64,000 nt of DNA from Pirellulaceae bacterium. Its GTDB lineage: Bacteria; Planctomycetota; Planctomycetia; Pirellulales; Pirellulaceae. The position numbers and the translations under genes were made by a program. Position 1 is the first letter of the stretch. The number at the start of each line of letters is the position of its first letter. The stretch is from assembly GCA_018402565.1 (NCBI GenBank), contig JAGYIQ010000001.1, positions 310,001 through 374,000 of the forward strand. Reading direction: 5' to 3'. This document shows, one piece after another, positions 57,199 through 64,000 of this stretch. The notes below the pieces were generated by a model. The model was given only the letters and a program-made list of their open reading frames with translations, made no database searches and was not told where the DNA came from.

Positions 57199-57866
57199 TG
57201 TACGACAAGATTCGAAATCGCAATCCTGCATTACCAAGCGAGATCGTTCAGGCGATACAAGACCTCTCTAAGGTCGGAAGTGTACCTGAGCAATTAAAAA
57301 TAGAATGGGGCAAATCTAATGGATTCATGACAGATTTCCTTGAGTTTTATTCTACTGCAACCATCGTCGAGCGGAATCTAGAATATGAAACGATAAAATA
57401 CTGCCCAGGGTATTTAATCGTCGCAAACGACTTCGGTAGTCGAATTGCACTACTTGATACGAACCTTGACTTCGGGAATGTTCTTTTATCGTATGCCGGA
57501 ACCATGCGAGTCGATTCGTTCGAAGATACCGAGATGAGCTTGGGAACATGGATCGACAACAATTGTAAACTTGAGTTGCAGAGTTTTCCTGAGATCTCGG
57601 CGAGTACGAGGGTATGTTTGGTTTTGAGCTCGCTTCCCCGAGGCGGCTTGAAAGAATTGTTGCGAATTAAAACGTTGACAAACGTCGCGATTGGTATTTC
57701 GGAACTAAAGAGCATTGAAAACAAGCTACCATTTGTCCTTTGCGAAACTAGTTACATCAAGGCTTTGCGATTTGCCGATCAAATCAACCAGAACGAATCA
57801 TGTGTGAACATTTACACTGATTCTAGCCTAAAGGTTCTACTGTCGCTAACCAACACGTTCGATTAA
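57198..57866 (+). CDS. SUKH-like immunity protein
   Basis: 222 residues. The N-terminal half has the look of the SUKH (SMI1/KNR4) family: LPSEIVQAIQDL, an NGFMTDFLEFYS segment and YCPGYLIVANDFGSRIALLD. SUKH proteins are known to neutralise nuclease-type toxins, and the gene directly overlaps the Tox-SHH frame (TAATG), which fits. The AT content is higher than in the Hint parts. Confidence 0.72.
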   Translation: MYDKIRNRNPALPSEIVQAIQDLSKVGSVPEQLKIEWGKSNGFMTDFLEFYSTATIVERNLEYETIKYCPGYLIVANDFGSRIALLDTNLDFGNVLLSYAGTMRVDSFEDTEMSLGTWIDNNCKLELQSFPEISASTRVCLVLSSLPRGGLKELLRIKTLTNVAIGISELKSIENKLPFVLCETSYIKALRFADQINQNESCVNIYTDSSLKVLLSLTNTFD

Positions 57867-58088
57867 GGCACAAGGAAGCCATCAACAAACAGGGAACACG
57901 CAAGTGTCCCCGGGGCAAAGAACGCTTCGTGTGGATCACGGTGAGCGATTGACGAACTGCGGGGTGTTTTTTTGCTTCTGGAGTGGCTAGCAACGGTTGT
58001 AGAGGGCGTGTTCCTTCTGGCGGTGCTTCTGTCCACGGTTCTCATCGATTGTCCAGCTAGGGGGGGTGATTAGCCAGCAATCTGGCAA

Positions 58089-58455
58089 CAAATGATCCAA
58101 CTCGGCCAATTCAACCAACGTTCCTTTCGGGACTGCTGGAAGGAGTCCGAACTGTGAAAGCAGCGCAACCGGATAGGCATCGGTCAGCCTCACATACGAC
58201 TTGGCACACCCGTAAAGTCACACAATTCTTTTGCAGGCTCTGCAAACTGAAACCCACGCGGCTGCTGGCTTCCTTATTGCAGTACGGAACTCCGATTGAT
58301 ACCACTTCGTGCGAGGCATGCCATGAGATCATAGACGTTTCTAGTGAGCGATACCGCTGGTTTAAAATCCGGAATTTAGATTTGGAGTCTGCGAGCGAAC
58401 GGCCCCTGTTGAGCAGCAATCAGCCGCAATTGAGGCACCTTGATCCAGCGACTCG
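58089..58455. repeat. Dispersed repeat of about 370 bp, copy 1
   Basis: Matches 63500-63870 over its length with many substitutions and small indels; shared anchors are ATGATCCAACTCGGCC, TTTGCAGGCTCTGCAAACTG, CACGCGGCTGC and GAGCGATACCGCTGGTTTAA. Confidence 0.75.
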
Positions 58456-58474
58456 GTCCTCCAATAGCTAAAAA

Positions 58475-58506
58475 AAAGCCTCAGGGTGCCGGTTGCCCGG
58501 CACCCT
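58475..58506 (-). terminator. Terminator for minus-strand small genes
   Basis: AGGGTGCCGG (58483-58492) and CCGGCACCCT (58497-58506) form a perfect 10-bp stem; on the minus strand eight T (58471-58478 as A) follow it after a short GC stretch. It lies just behind the small genes at 58558-59002. Confidence 0.78.
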
Positions 58507-58557
58507 TGGCTTGATTTTCAGCGGCCTCGTCAGATAACAGTATCACCCGCGCGGTGG

Positions 58558-58725
58558 CTACCGCTTTAAGAACCAGTCCATCGCCAGCAAGTCTGAGGGA
58601 CTGATCAAGCCGCGGCGATCGATCCAGTCCCAGTCACACACGCGAGGCCGACGGTCCCAGTCGGGGTCCGGCTCTGCCACCACCTCTGCCACCACCTGCC
58701 GGTCAAAATCACACATCGCTGCCAT
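58558..58725 (-). CDS. Small Asp/Trp-rich protein
   Basis: 55 residues starting MAAMCDFDRQVVAEVV and ending LLAMDWFLKR. Its start overlaps the end of the preceding frame. A terminator follows 50 bases behind the stop. Family unknown; small genes of this type occur in pairs in planctomycete accessory DNA as far as I recall. Confidence 0.55.
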   Translation of the reverse strand: MAAMCDFDRQVVAEVVAEPDPDWDRRPRVCDWDWIDRRGLISPSDLLAMDWFLKR

Positions 58726-59002
58726 GCTCGGCTCCTTGCTCGCTATAAGTACTGTTCACAGGTAACCAGTGCTGCTCCAGCCACGCCACCTCGGCGGCCA
58801 GTGCTGCACCCCGTTTGGCAAACGGCCCCAGCACCCGTCCGCCAACCGGGGGTAAGTCCGCTGTCCACTCGCCGGCCGATTTGGGCTCCACATGCGACCC
58901 TCGCTCGATCAACACTCGTCCCAACCGCTGCCACTCCAGGGCGTCGTGATGGATGGCCTTGATCCGGCCAAGAGACGACGCTCCATAAGACTCTATTGGT
59001 TC
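58709..59002 (-). pseudogene. Small accessory protein, N-terminus lost
   Basis: About 97 residues reading IKAIHHDALEWQRLGRVLIERGSHVEPKSAGEWTADLPPVGG (in pieces) and AALAAEVAWLEQHWLP, a compact helix-beta-helix domain. Upstream the frame runs straight into the short dispersed repeat without a start codon, so the 5' end has been replaced. Partner of the 55-residue gene downstream. Confidence 0.6.
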
Positions 59003-59010
59003 CTGTACTG

Positions 59011-59046
59011 GGCGGTGTGACCAAGGGGCGACGATCCATCTTTTTG
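59011..59046 (+). repeat. Short dispersed repeat, copy 3
   Basis: GGTGTGACCAAGGGGCGACG followed by ATCCATCTTTTTGG. Confidence 0.8.
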
Positions 59047-59090
59047 GTCGTTTGGGGGAGGCGGTCTCGCTGCCAAACTTGCGCTCCCAC

Positions 59091-59100
59091 GGGTGAACCC
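59091..59100. repeat. IS target duplication, left
   Basis: GGGTGAACCC, repeated at 60472-60481 on the other side of the element. Confidence 0.9.
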
Positions 59101-60471
59101 ATTGGTATCTACACAACTACCCCGAATTAAAGAGCGCAATAGGTAGTGAAATTTCTTTGGCCATTTGCTTGAGGGAGTCGATATCAATCTTCTCCAGAAT
59201 GGACATCATCGAAAGATATGACCAGAGGCCTGCCAGCAGCGCGGCGCTGTAAATGGACGTGATCTTTTTGTTTGACGACCGCTGAGGCTCATGAGCAGTT
59301 TCTTAAATTCGTTCGTCTTCGGCTCATTGGTTGCCATCAAGTGCCAGACAGTCACCATGGCCATTGATGCAACCAGTATCCGCCGGAAAATCGCTTCCGC
59401 AGTTTCTTGTTGCCAATCCTCTATTTGAGTGCCGTTAGACTTTAACAGTTTGAAATAGGTCTCGATTTTCCACCGCCAGTAATAGCAGTTGGCGAGCATT
59501 TTAGCGTCCGCCCACTCGGTAGGAACATTCGACAATAAGTACCACTGTGCCAGGACTTGCTTTTGATCGTCAATAAGTCGTGTCAACACCAGACGTACGG
59601 GCAACGGAACTCCGGGGACATCCGTTCGGACCTTTTTCACGCTCTTTCGAGCAGGGCGATACAAGGTGACCTCCGCCTCAGAAATCTCCATATCAACCGG
59701 ACGGTTATTGTGTAACACCGTTCCTACCGATTGAAATCCGCCCTGGTCCTGTAGTTGACGACGGACGTCGCTTAGCTTGACTTTCTTGTCTTGATACAGC
59801 ACTCGCCGATCATCGCCACGAACGAGAAACTTATGCCCCGCTTCCGTCCAATCGCGATAGTGCCCTACGGAATCTGCTTCACGATCGATTACATGCACAA
59901 TCGGCTTGTCTAAATTCCAACTGGCGGACGCGTTCATCGTAGCCATGACCTGATCGGTGTGCCCCGCAACTTCCACCTTGCCACGCGTACTGAGCATCCC
60001 CGCGGCTGTCTTGAGGTGCATTTCCAGGGGAGCGATTGGCAAGCCATCGTCTGGATTAATAGCCAAAGCACACGCCAGATCGTAGCCAACATCACTAGAA
60101 CTAGACAATTCTGCCAGGTCCTCTCGACTCTTGTGCCCGGGGTAGCTGAGCTTGCTCCAGTCATGGGCCAGCAGCACAAATGGGGCTGAGATCGAAGTAC
60201 ACGCGGTTCTAGCGAAATCCTGTAGCGGAACGACAAGTTCTCCAAAGGTGACGCGGTCATTATTCAAAAAACGCCAAGTCGCCTGCGTGGCAGCGAAAGA
60301 CGTTTTTAAATTACCGTCAGGTAGCCCACTGACGCCCGCTGCTAGCGGTGACGCTACCCGCATGTGACACCTCACCATTAGTTCCCAACGACTGGAAAGT
60401 CGCTTGTCTTTCAGCTTGATCTGGATCATGCCGAGTGTATAGCAAAAGTCGCGATTTGTGTAGATACCAAT
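59101..60471. mobile_element. IS4-family insertion sequence, 1371 bp
   Basis: The ends are inverted repeats of 16 bp, ATTGGTATCTACACAA at 59101-59116 and its complement at 60456-60471. They are bounded by the 10-bp direct repeat GGGTGAACCC, a target duplication of the length usual for the IS4 group. The transposase gene fills the element. The same flanking sequence without the insertion is found at about 56471-56540, so the pre-insertion site is known. Confidence 0.92.
59117..60429 (-). pseudogene. IS4-family transposase, frameshift near the 3' end
   Basis: The start read at 60429 (MIQIKLKDKRLSSRWELMVRC) lies inside the left end of the element. DDE residues of the IS4 fold are seen in LLAHDWSKLSYPG, VIDREADSVGHY and the YREK-like YYWRWKIETYFKLLKSNG. 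The main frame ends at 59206 with nonsense (RSRPFTAPRCW), but a -1 shift at the five-A run near 59268 reads the expected family tail (LLAGLWSYLSMMSILEK) to a TAG at 59117. This could be a mutation or a slippery site (A-AAA-AG context). The main ORF is 59206-60429. Confidence 0.85.
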
Positions 60472-60481
60472 GGGTGAACCC
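60472..60481. repeat. IS target duplication, right
   Basis: GGGTGAACCC, the partner of 59091-59100. Confidence 0.9.
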
Positions 60482-60488
60482 GCGGGGG

Positions 60489-60524
60489 GCGATGTGACCA
60501 AGGGGCGACGATCCATCTTTTTGG
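60489..60524 (+). repeat. Short dispersed repeat, copy 4
   Basis: GCGATGTGACCAAGGGGCGA followed by CGATCCATCTTTTTGG. Confidence 0.8.
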
Positions 60525-60585
60525 ATCGAGGGGTGAGGCGTGGTAGCCGCTCAATCATCGCTCCGCCGGGACGAGCCCGAGCGGT

Positions 60586-60622
60586 GGCGATGTGACCAAG
60601 GGGCGATGATCCGAATTTTGGT
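60586..60622 (+). repeat. Short dispersed repeat, copy 5, at Hint junction
   Basis: GTGACCAAGGGGCGATG followed by ATCCGAATTTTGG, in the same position relative to the Hint end as copy 2 is at 56508. Confidence 0.8.
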
Positions 60623-61288
60623 TTGTTGGTTGAGGTGTTCTCGCTGCCCACCCATCATCCGATCTGGTCCCAGGACCGTCACGGCTACGTCGCCGCAATG
60701 GACCTGCGCCTTGGCGAACGACTCAAGAACCTCTCCGGCGACACCGTCTGGGTCCAGCAAAAACTCCCTCGCCCCGGCCCCACCCCTGTTTACAACCTCG
60801 AAGTCCAAGACGAACATGTTTATTACGTTGGTGCTAGTGGGGTGCTGGCGCATAACAGCACTGGCTGTGACGCACAGAGTAACGCAGCGGTTGCAGATTT
60901 AGGACTTTCAAAGGCAACCGCTCGGCAAAACCTAAATACTGCTTTGGGAAGCGTTTTAGGCAACCAAAAGGCGGCCCACCATTTGTTGCCTCTTCAGGCT
61001 ATACCTGACCCAAGAACAGCAAGCATTGTTGAGGCAGCGGCTCGAAGAGGATTCAGTATGAACGGAAGCAACAATGGTGTATTGCTCAGTCAACTATTCC
61101 ATCGCGGAGGCCATCCCATGGCTATTGAACGCATGATTCGAAAGGTATCTACGCTTTCCGGTACTGACACTCAGATTGCAACTGGCCTTCAATCCATTCT
61201 CGACACCGAGAGAAAATTCCTTCAACGAATCGAGGCGTCTAGACTCGCCGCTGCCCAAGCCGGTCGAGGGAGGATTTTCCTAAAGTGA
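60623..61288 (+). CDS. Hint module + AHH-type nuclease toxin
   Basis: After the TTG at 60623 the frame reads a short Hint end (HHPIWSQDRHGYVAAM to GVLAHN at 60856). The C-terminal domain carries KAAHHLLPLQAI, then NGSNNGVLLSQLFHRGGHP, matching the AHH family of the HNH/EndoVII nucleases, with conserved His pair, Asn-Gly and the later His. Catalytic residues appear complete. Hint Cys block and a convincing start are absent, and the short dispersed repeat directly precedes it. Immunity gene overlaps by GTGA. Confidence 0.8.
   Translation: MLVEVFSLPTHHPIWSQDRHGYVAAMDLRLGERLKNLSGDTVWVQQKLPRPGPTPVYNLEVQDEHVYYVGASGVLAHNSTGCDAQSNAAVADLGLSKATARQNLNTALGSVLGNQKAAHHLLPLQAIPDPRTASIVEAAARRGFSMNGSNNGVLLSQLFHRGGHPMAIERMIRKVSTLSGTDTQIATGLQSILDTERKFLQRIEASRLAAAQAGRGRIFLK
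60652..60856 (+). repeat. Second Hint repeat type, copy 2
   Basis: See 56574-56778; identical in length and register. The Hint repeats end at the conserved His-Asn, exactly where the toxin domains diverge. Confidence 0.88.
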
Positions 61289-61716
61289 GTACGATTGAAT
61301 GGAAATCACAGCCGAACCTCATACGCGGTGTTGTAATCGACGGTATCGAATCGTCTACGTTCACAATCGATTCTTCGGTCGAATGTTGGAACAAAGTTGC
61401 CAGTGTCAACAGGTCTCTCGCTAATTCGTCAGAGTCGATTTCCGTACTATGCGAGATTTGGCCTGACACAGGGAGAATTATTTGGGTTCAAAAAGATCGG
61501 AGGGAGTTCGCGCGTCTTGAACTCACGATTCCGGAGCTCGAAAGGAAATATTTTGAGATCTCCGCAACGCAGCAATTTGAATACGACTACGACCGACTCG
61601 TTACTCAAGTGCGCGATACCATAAAGGCAGGTGCAGCGCAGATTGATCTTGGGTTTGCGAATAAGATTACGATTCGTGACAGCGACGATTCTATGACGGA
61701 GGAGTCTATAACGTAG
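61285..61716 (+). CDS. Immunity-like protein for AHH toxin
   Basis: A 143-residue, acidic, soluble protein with a GTG start overlapping the toxin stop. It contains LCEIWPDTGRIIWVQKD and a helical middle. No family recognised; role by position. Confidence 0.62.
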   Translation: MSTIEWKSQPNLIRGVVIDGIESSTFTIDSSVECWNKVASVNRSLANSSESISVLCEIWPDTGRIIWVQKDRREFARLELTIPELERKYFEISATQQFEYDYDRLVTQVRDTIKAGAAQIDLGFANKITIRDSDDSMTEESIT

Positions 61717-61730
61717 TCCCGTTCATCCTT

Positions 61731-62585
61731 TTGCCCCAAACAATAGACTATTCTGTGTCGCCAAGCATAGCGACAGACCAAGTCCGCGTCTGGGGCGGCA
61801 TTCGCATCATAGCGATCTTGCCGGGGCCAGGGAAAGTCGTCCTGACCACCTTCCACCACTCCAGCAGCGACCTGATCGATCTGTATCTCAGCCCCCAACC
61901 ACCAACCGGGGTGAACTCGCCCAGTTCCACTCACCTGACTTCAACGTCTAGCTCACTAACCGGCCAACTCACCACTCTCCAAACCTCCGAGGAAGCTCTG
62001 CTGTACCCGCGGGCGTCGCGGGCAACGAGCATTGATCCGTCGTGGGAGCGAATCGGGGTCACGGGCAACCATCCGATCTGGTCCCAGGACCGTCACGGCT
62101 ACGTCGCCGCAATGGACCTGCGCCTCGGCGAGCGACTCAAGAACCTGTCGGGCGACACCGTCTGGGTCCAACAAAAACTCCCTCGCCCCGGCCCCACCCC
62201 TGTTTACAACCTCGCCGTCCAAGACGAACATGTTTATTACGTTGGCGCGAGGGGGGTGCTGGCGCATAATGTCGATATCCAATGCTTTAGGGATAGCAAC
62301 GGGCGACTTCGTAACGCAAATGGTACATTTGCGCCAGACGGTGGTCGTTCAATGAGGGCGCGCAGTGGCCGACATGGAAACTCGGATGCAAATACTGATG
62401 CACAATACAATTACATCATAAGAAACCCCGATGGGATGGCTAGGAAGACTAGTATTGGAGCTCAAGGCGACAACTATTACCGACTAAGGAGTCAACTGGG
62501 ACCAGGTGACACTTTTGAAATTGCCGATTTACACCCATCCCAGCCAGATGCGAGGCATTTGCCAAAAAGCGTGAGCAGGAGTTGA
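61731..62585 (+). CDS. Hint module + unassigned toxin-like domain
   Basis: This copy keeps the longest Hint segment of the second type: GPGKVVLTTFHHSSSDLIDLYL, then ERIGVTGNHPIWSQDRH and GVLAHN (62270). The Cys block is still missing. The C-terminal domain (about 100 residues) reads CFRDSNGRLRNANGTFAPDGG, NYIIRNPDGMARKTSIGAQGD and DTFEIADLHPSQPDARH, then stops at TGA; another frame beyond it reads CEAFAKKREQELTNLL, so the end may be frameshifted. No family is recognised. A Ser/Thr-rich linker precedes the Hint segment. Confidence 0.68.
   Translation: MPQTIDYSVSPSIATDQVRVWGGIRIIAILPGPGKVVLTTFHHSSSDLIDLYLSPQPPTGVNSPSSTHLTSTSSSLTGQLTTLQTSEEALLYPRASRATSIDPSWERIGVTGNHPIWSQDRHGYVAAMDLRLGERLKNLSGDTVWVQQKLPRPGPTPVYNLAVQDEHVYYVGARGVLAHNVDIQCFRDSNGRLRNANGTFAPDGGRSMRARSGRHGNSDANTDAQYNYIIRNPDGMARKTSIGAQGDNYYRLRSQLGPGDTFEIADLHPSQPDARHLPKSVSRS
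62066..62270 (+). repeat. Second Hint repeat type, copy 3
   Basis: See 56574-56778. Two substitutions change Glu to Ala and Ser to Arg relative to copy 2. Confidence 0.86.
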
Positions 62586-62680
62586 CGAATTTGTTAAGCT
62601 TGTTTCGCCATCCCATGGATTTGCAGGACCGCCCCAAGCCGCAAAGAAGAAAGCGATGATTCGGAGGCTATATCGATTCA

Positions 62681-62944
62681 ATGAGAAAAAAAGTGCCTTT
62701 CTATGATGAAGCTTGGATTTCAAACGATCAAGTTATCGAGCATGTTGGCCAGGTCGGTAAACCGGGTAGAACTGTTATTCATTCCCTGAATCCGTCCTTA
62801 TCGTTAGAAGCAAACTTGGAAGCAGTGCTTTTACCCGCAAGAAATGGTGGATTTTCAGAGATACCCAGGGAGCGAACTATTGCCGCTTACAATCGAATAC
62901 CATCCAGACGAACTATCAGAGGAGGTATTAGCAAAGCGTCATGA
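62681..62944 (+). pseudogene. Possible N-terminal part of an immunity gene
   Basis: 87 codons beginning MRKKVPFYDEAWISNDQVIEHVG. The first 45 residues look like protein; after about 62815 the text turns Arg/Ile-rich and the next frame takes over. It may be the 5' half of a frameshifted gene continuing in the frame of 62844. Confidence 0.45.
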
Positions 62945-63131
62945 AATAGAAGAACGGATTAATGAAATGTTAGGCTGGCTAGGGCTAGGGTTTTGCGATG
63001 GTGGTAGTATCGGAGACGGTTCTATGGAAGTGTTTTGCCTAGTCGTCGATTTTGATATTGCTCGAAATTCGATTGTTAAGGATCTTTTGAACACTCGATT
63101 TGACGACTACTATCGAATATTCAAAGGCTAG
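62844..63131 (+). CDS. Immunity-like protein
   Basis: 95 residues from an ATG; soluble and acidic, with WLGLGFCDGGSIGDGSMEVFCLVVDFDIARNSIVKDLL, a beta-Gly-beta pattern seen in small immunity proteins. It is 258 bases from the toxin stop, farther than the other pairs. A frameshift with the preceding piece (62681) would make one protein of about 145 residues. No family named. Confidence 0.55.
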   Translation: MVDFQRYPGSELLPLTIEYHPDELSEEVLAKRHEIEERINEMLGWLGLGFCDGGSIGDGSMEVFCLVVDFDIARNSIVKDLLNTRFDDYYRIFKG

Positions 63132-63179
63132 AAGCAAGGCGGTAGAAAGTTGGAATGCATTTACAGAAACACCAACCTT

Positions 63180-63523
63180 TTTCTGAAAATTCGCTTGGGT
63201 TCGGCAATCTTTTTACTGTTAATTTTTGAACGTGAGGTAGCTCATTGGTGTAGTTTCCCACTCGGTGCCGACTCCCCCGCGAGTACAGCGGTGGCCAGTC
63301 GGTGTAGCGTTGCCTCGCTGGGGAACAGGGTTGCCATCTGAGTTCGTCGCTTCAGCTCCCGGTCCTGTCGTTCCAGCATGTTGGTATTTCGCATTCGCTT
63401 GCGATGGCCGTCAGGTAGGCTGTAGACGCTCAGGCCGTCCGTGACATTTCCCTCGACCCATTGGAGCAACTTGCGGTGGCCGATTAGCCATCTCCGGAAA
63501 ATGATCCAACTCGGCCGATTCAA
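63180..63523 (-). mobile_element. IS256-family 3' fragment
   Basis: The minus-strand frame 63242-63523 is the C-terminus of an IS256/Mutator-type transposase: RRWLIGHRKLLQWVEG, RKRMRNTNMLERQDRELKRR and LHRLATAVLAGES. The 60 bases after its stop match the end at 52433. The upstream part of the transposase is missing and replaced by the dispersed repeat. Confidence 0.75.
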
Positions 63524-63870
63524 CCACCGCTCCCTATCAGGAGTGCTGGAAGGACTCTGACTTGCGAAAGTACGGCAACTGCTTATAAACGTCGGTCAGC
63601 CACGCATACGACTTGGCATACTCGTAAAGTCACACATTTTTTTGCAGGCTCTGCAAACTGCAACCCACGCGGCTGCCGGCTGCCCTAATCGTAGTCCTGA
63701 GCTCCGATTCGAGATATGTCGTGCGAGGCATGCCATGAAATACATAGGCAGTTCTTGTGAGCGATACCGCTGGTTTAAAATCTGGAATTTAGAATTGGAA
63801 TCTGTGGGTGAAGGGCCCTCTCCGTATGAACAACAAGGAGCGGCAATTGTGGCTCCACTGATCCGGCCAC
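63500..63870. repeat. Dispersed repeat of about 370 bp, copy 2
   Basis: Partner of 58089-58455. It adjoins the broken 5' end of the IS256 fragment. Confidence 0.75.
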
Positions 63871-63900
63871 GAGACGACGCCCCACCCGCCGCCTGATGCT

Positions 63901-63920
63901 GGCGGTGTGACCAAGGGCAA
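63901..63920 (+). repeat. Short dispersed repeat, copy 6, truncated
   Basis: GGCGGTGTGACCAAGGGCAA; one G short in the G run and diverging after it. Preceded by GCCGCCTGATGCT as at 56413. Confidence 0.65.
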
Positions 63921-63967
63921 TAGGTAGTCGGTCAGTCAGCGCTCCGCCGGGACAAGCCCGAGCGGTG

Positions 63968-64000
63968 GCGGTGTGGCCAAGGGGCGACGATCCATCTTTT
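63968..64000 (+). repeat. Short dispersed repeat, copy 7, at window edge
   Basis: GGCGGTGTGGCCAAGGGGCG then ACGATCCATCTTTT, cut by the window end. Preceded, like copy 5, by GCTCCGCCGGGAC and AGCCCGAGCGGTGGCG. Confidence 0.78.

Larger units (their letters stand above)
57867..58557. other. Gene-poor remnant region
   Basis: No intact gene. The minus-strand frame at 57987-58193 (VELAELDHLLPDCWLITPP) reads like part of a former gene, related to what is left in the second copy of the dispersed repeat. The plus-strand Cys-containing frame at 58154 is not kept in that copy. Confidence 0.5.

Noticed and set aside
58154..58471. Cys-containing ORF as a zinc-ribbon protein
   Set aside because: The frame is not kept in the second copy of the same repeat at 63500.
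50133..64000. Right attachment site for an integrated element
   Set aside because: No second copy of the tRNA-Val 3' end was found in the window.

Overview
This window comes from a planctomycete, most likely a Pirellulales (Rhodopirellula-type) bacterium. Signs of this are a PSD1/DUF1549-DUF1553 cytochrome-like protein, a two-domain DUF1080 protein, a kinase fused to a STAND-type NTPase and a formylglycine-generating-enzyme-like domain, a SecD-SecF fusion, Ala/Pro/Gln-rich secreted proteins and a GC-rich backbone with little operon structure. No rRNA or CRISPR array is present.

Bases 1-50,240 are chromosomal backbone. In order: a truncated receiver-like gene; hisG-hisE; miaA; one long minus-strand unit with nqrABCDEF, an ApbE flavin transferase fused to an NqrM maturation domain, and a VWA protein (12,790 down to 3,239); a frameshifted Ppx/GppA phosphatase; a CbpA-type DnaJ; guaB and a large secreted protein; an AtuA-like small protein; the kinase-STAND-FGE giant; secreted proteins; tRNA-Cys; cutA; a thioredoxin-fold lipoprotein-like protein; yajC-secDF; queG; DUF1080 and acyltransferase-like genes; a fumarylacetoacetase operon; a type I secretion ABC transporter and its adaptor; a membrane protein; pepT; and tRNA-Val(CAC).

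Bases 50,240-64,000, directly behind tRNA-Val, are an accessory island of a different character. It is mosaic: GC-rich pieces of a Hint (intein-like) module occur five times, each fused to a different, more AT-rich C-terminal domain and each followed, usually with overlapping stop/start codons, by a small unrelated gene. This is the arrangement of polymorphic-toxin C-termini with cognate immunity genes. Two C-terminal domains are recognisable as HNH/EndoVII-type nucleases (a Tox-SHH type with a SUKH-like immunity gene, and an AHH type). A sixth pair, with an HExxH motif and a membrane immunity-like partner, lies next to the tRNA together with a decayed tandem copy of itself. All five Hint pieces lack the N-terminal catalytic Cys block, none of the toxin frames has a convincing start, and two carry in-frame TGA codons. 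I therefore read the island as a store of orphan toxin-immunity cassettes rather than a set of complete toxins.

The island is littered with mobile-element traces: an IS4-family element with a 10-bp target duplication and an intact empty site elsewhere in the window, two IS256-type transposase 3' ends, a dispersed 370-bp repeat, and at least seven copies of a short GTGACCAAGGGGC-type repeat that directly abuts two of the Hint pieces. Several backbone intergenic regions also hold short tandem repeats, three of them with a period of exactly 16 bp.
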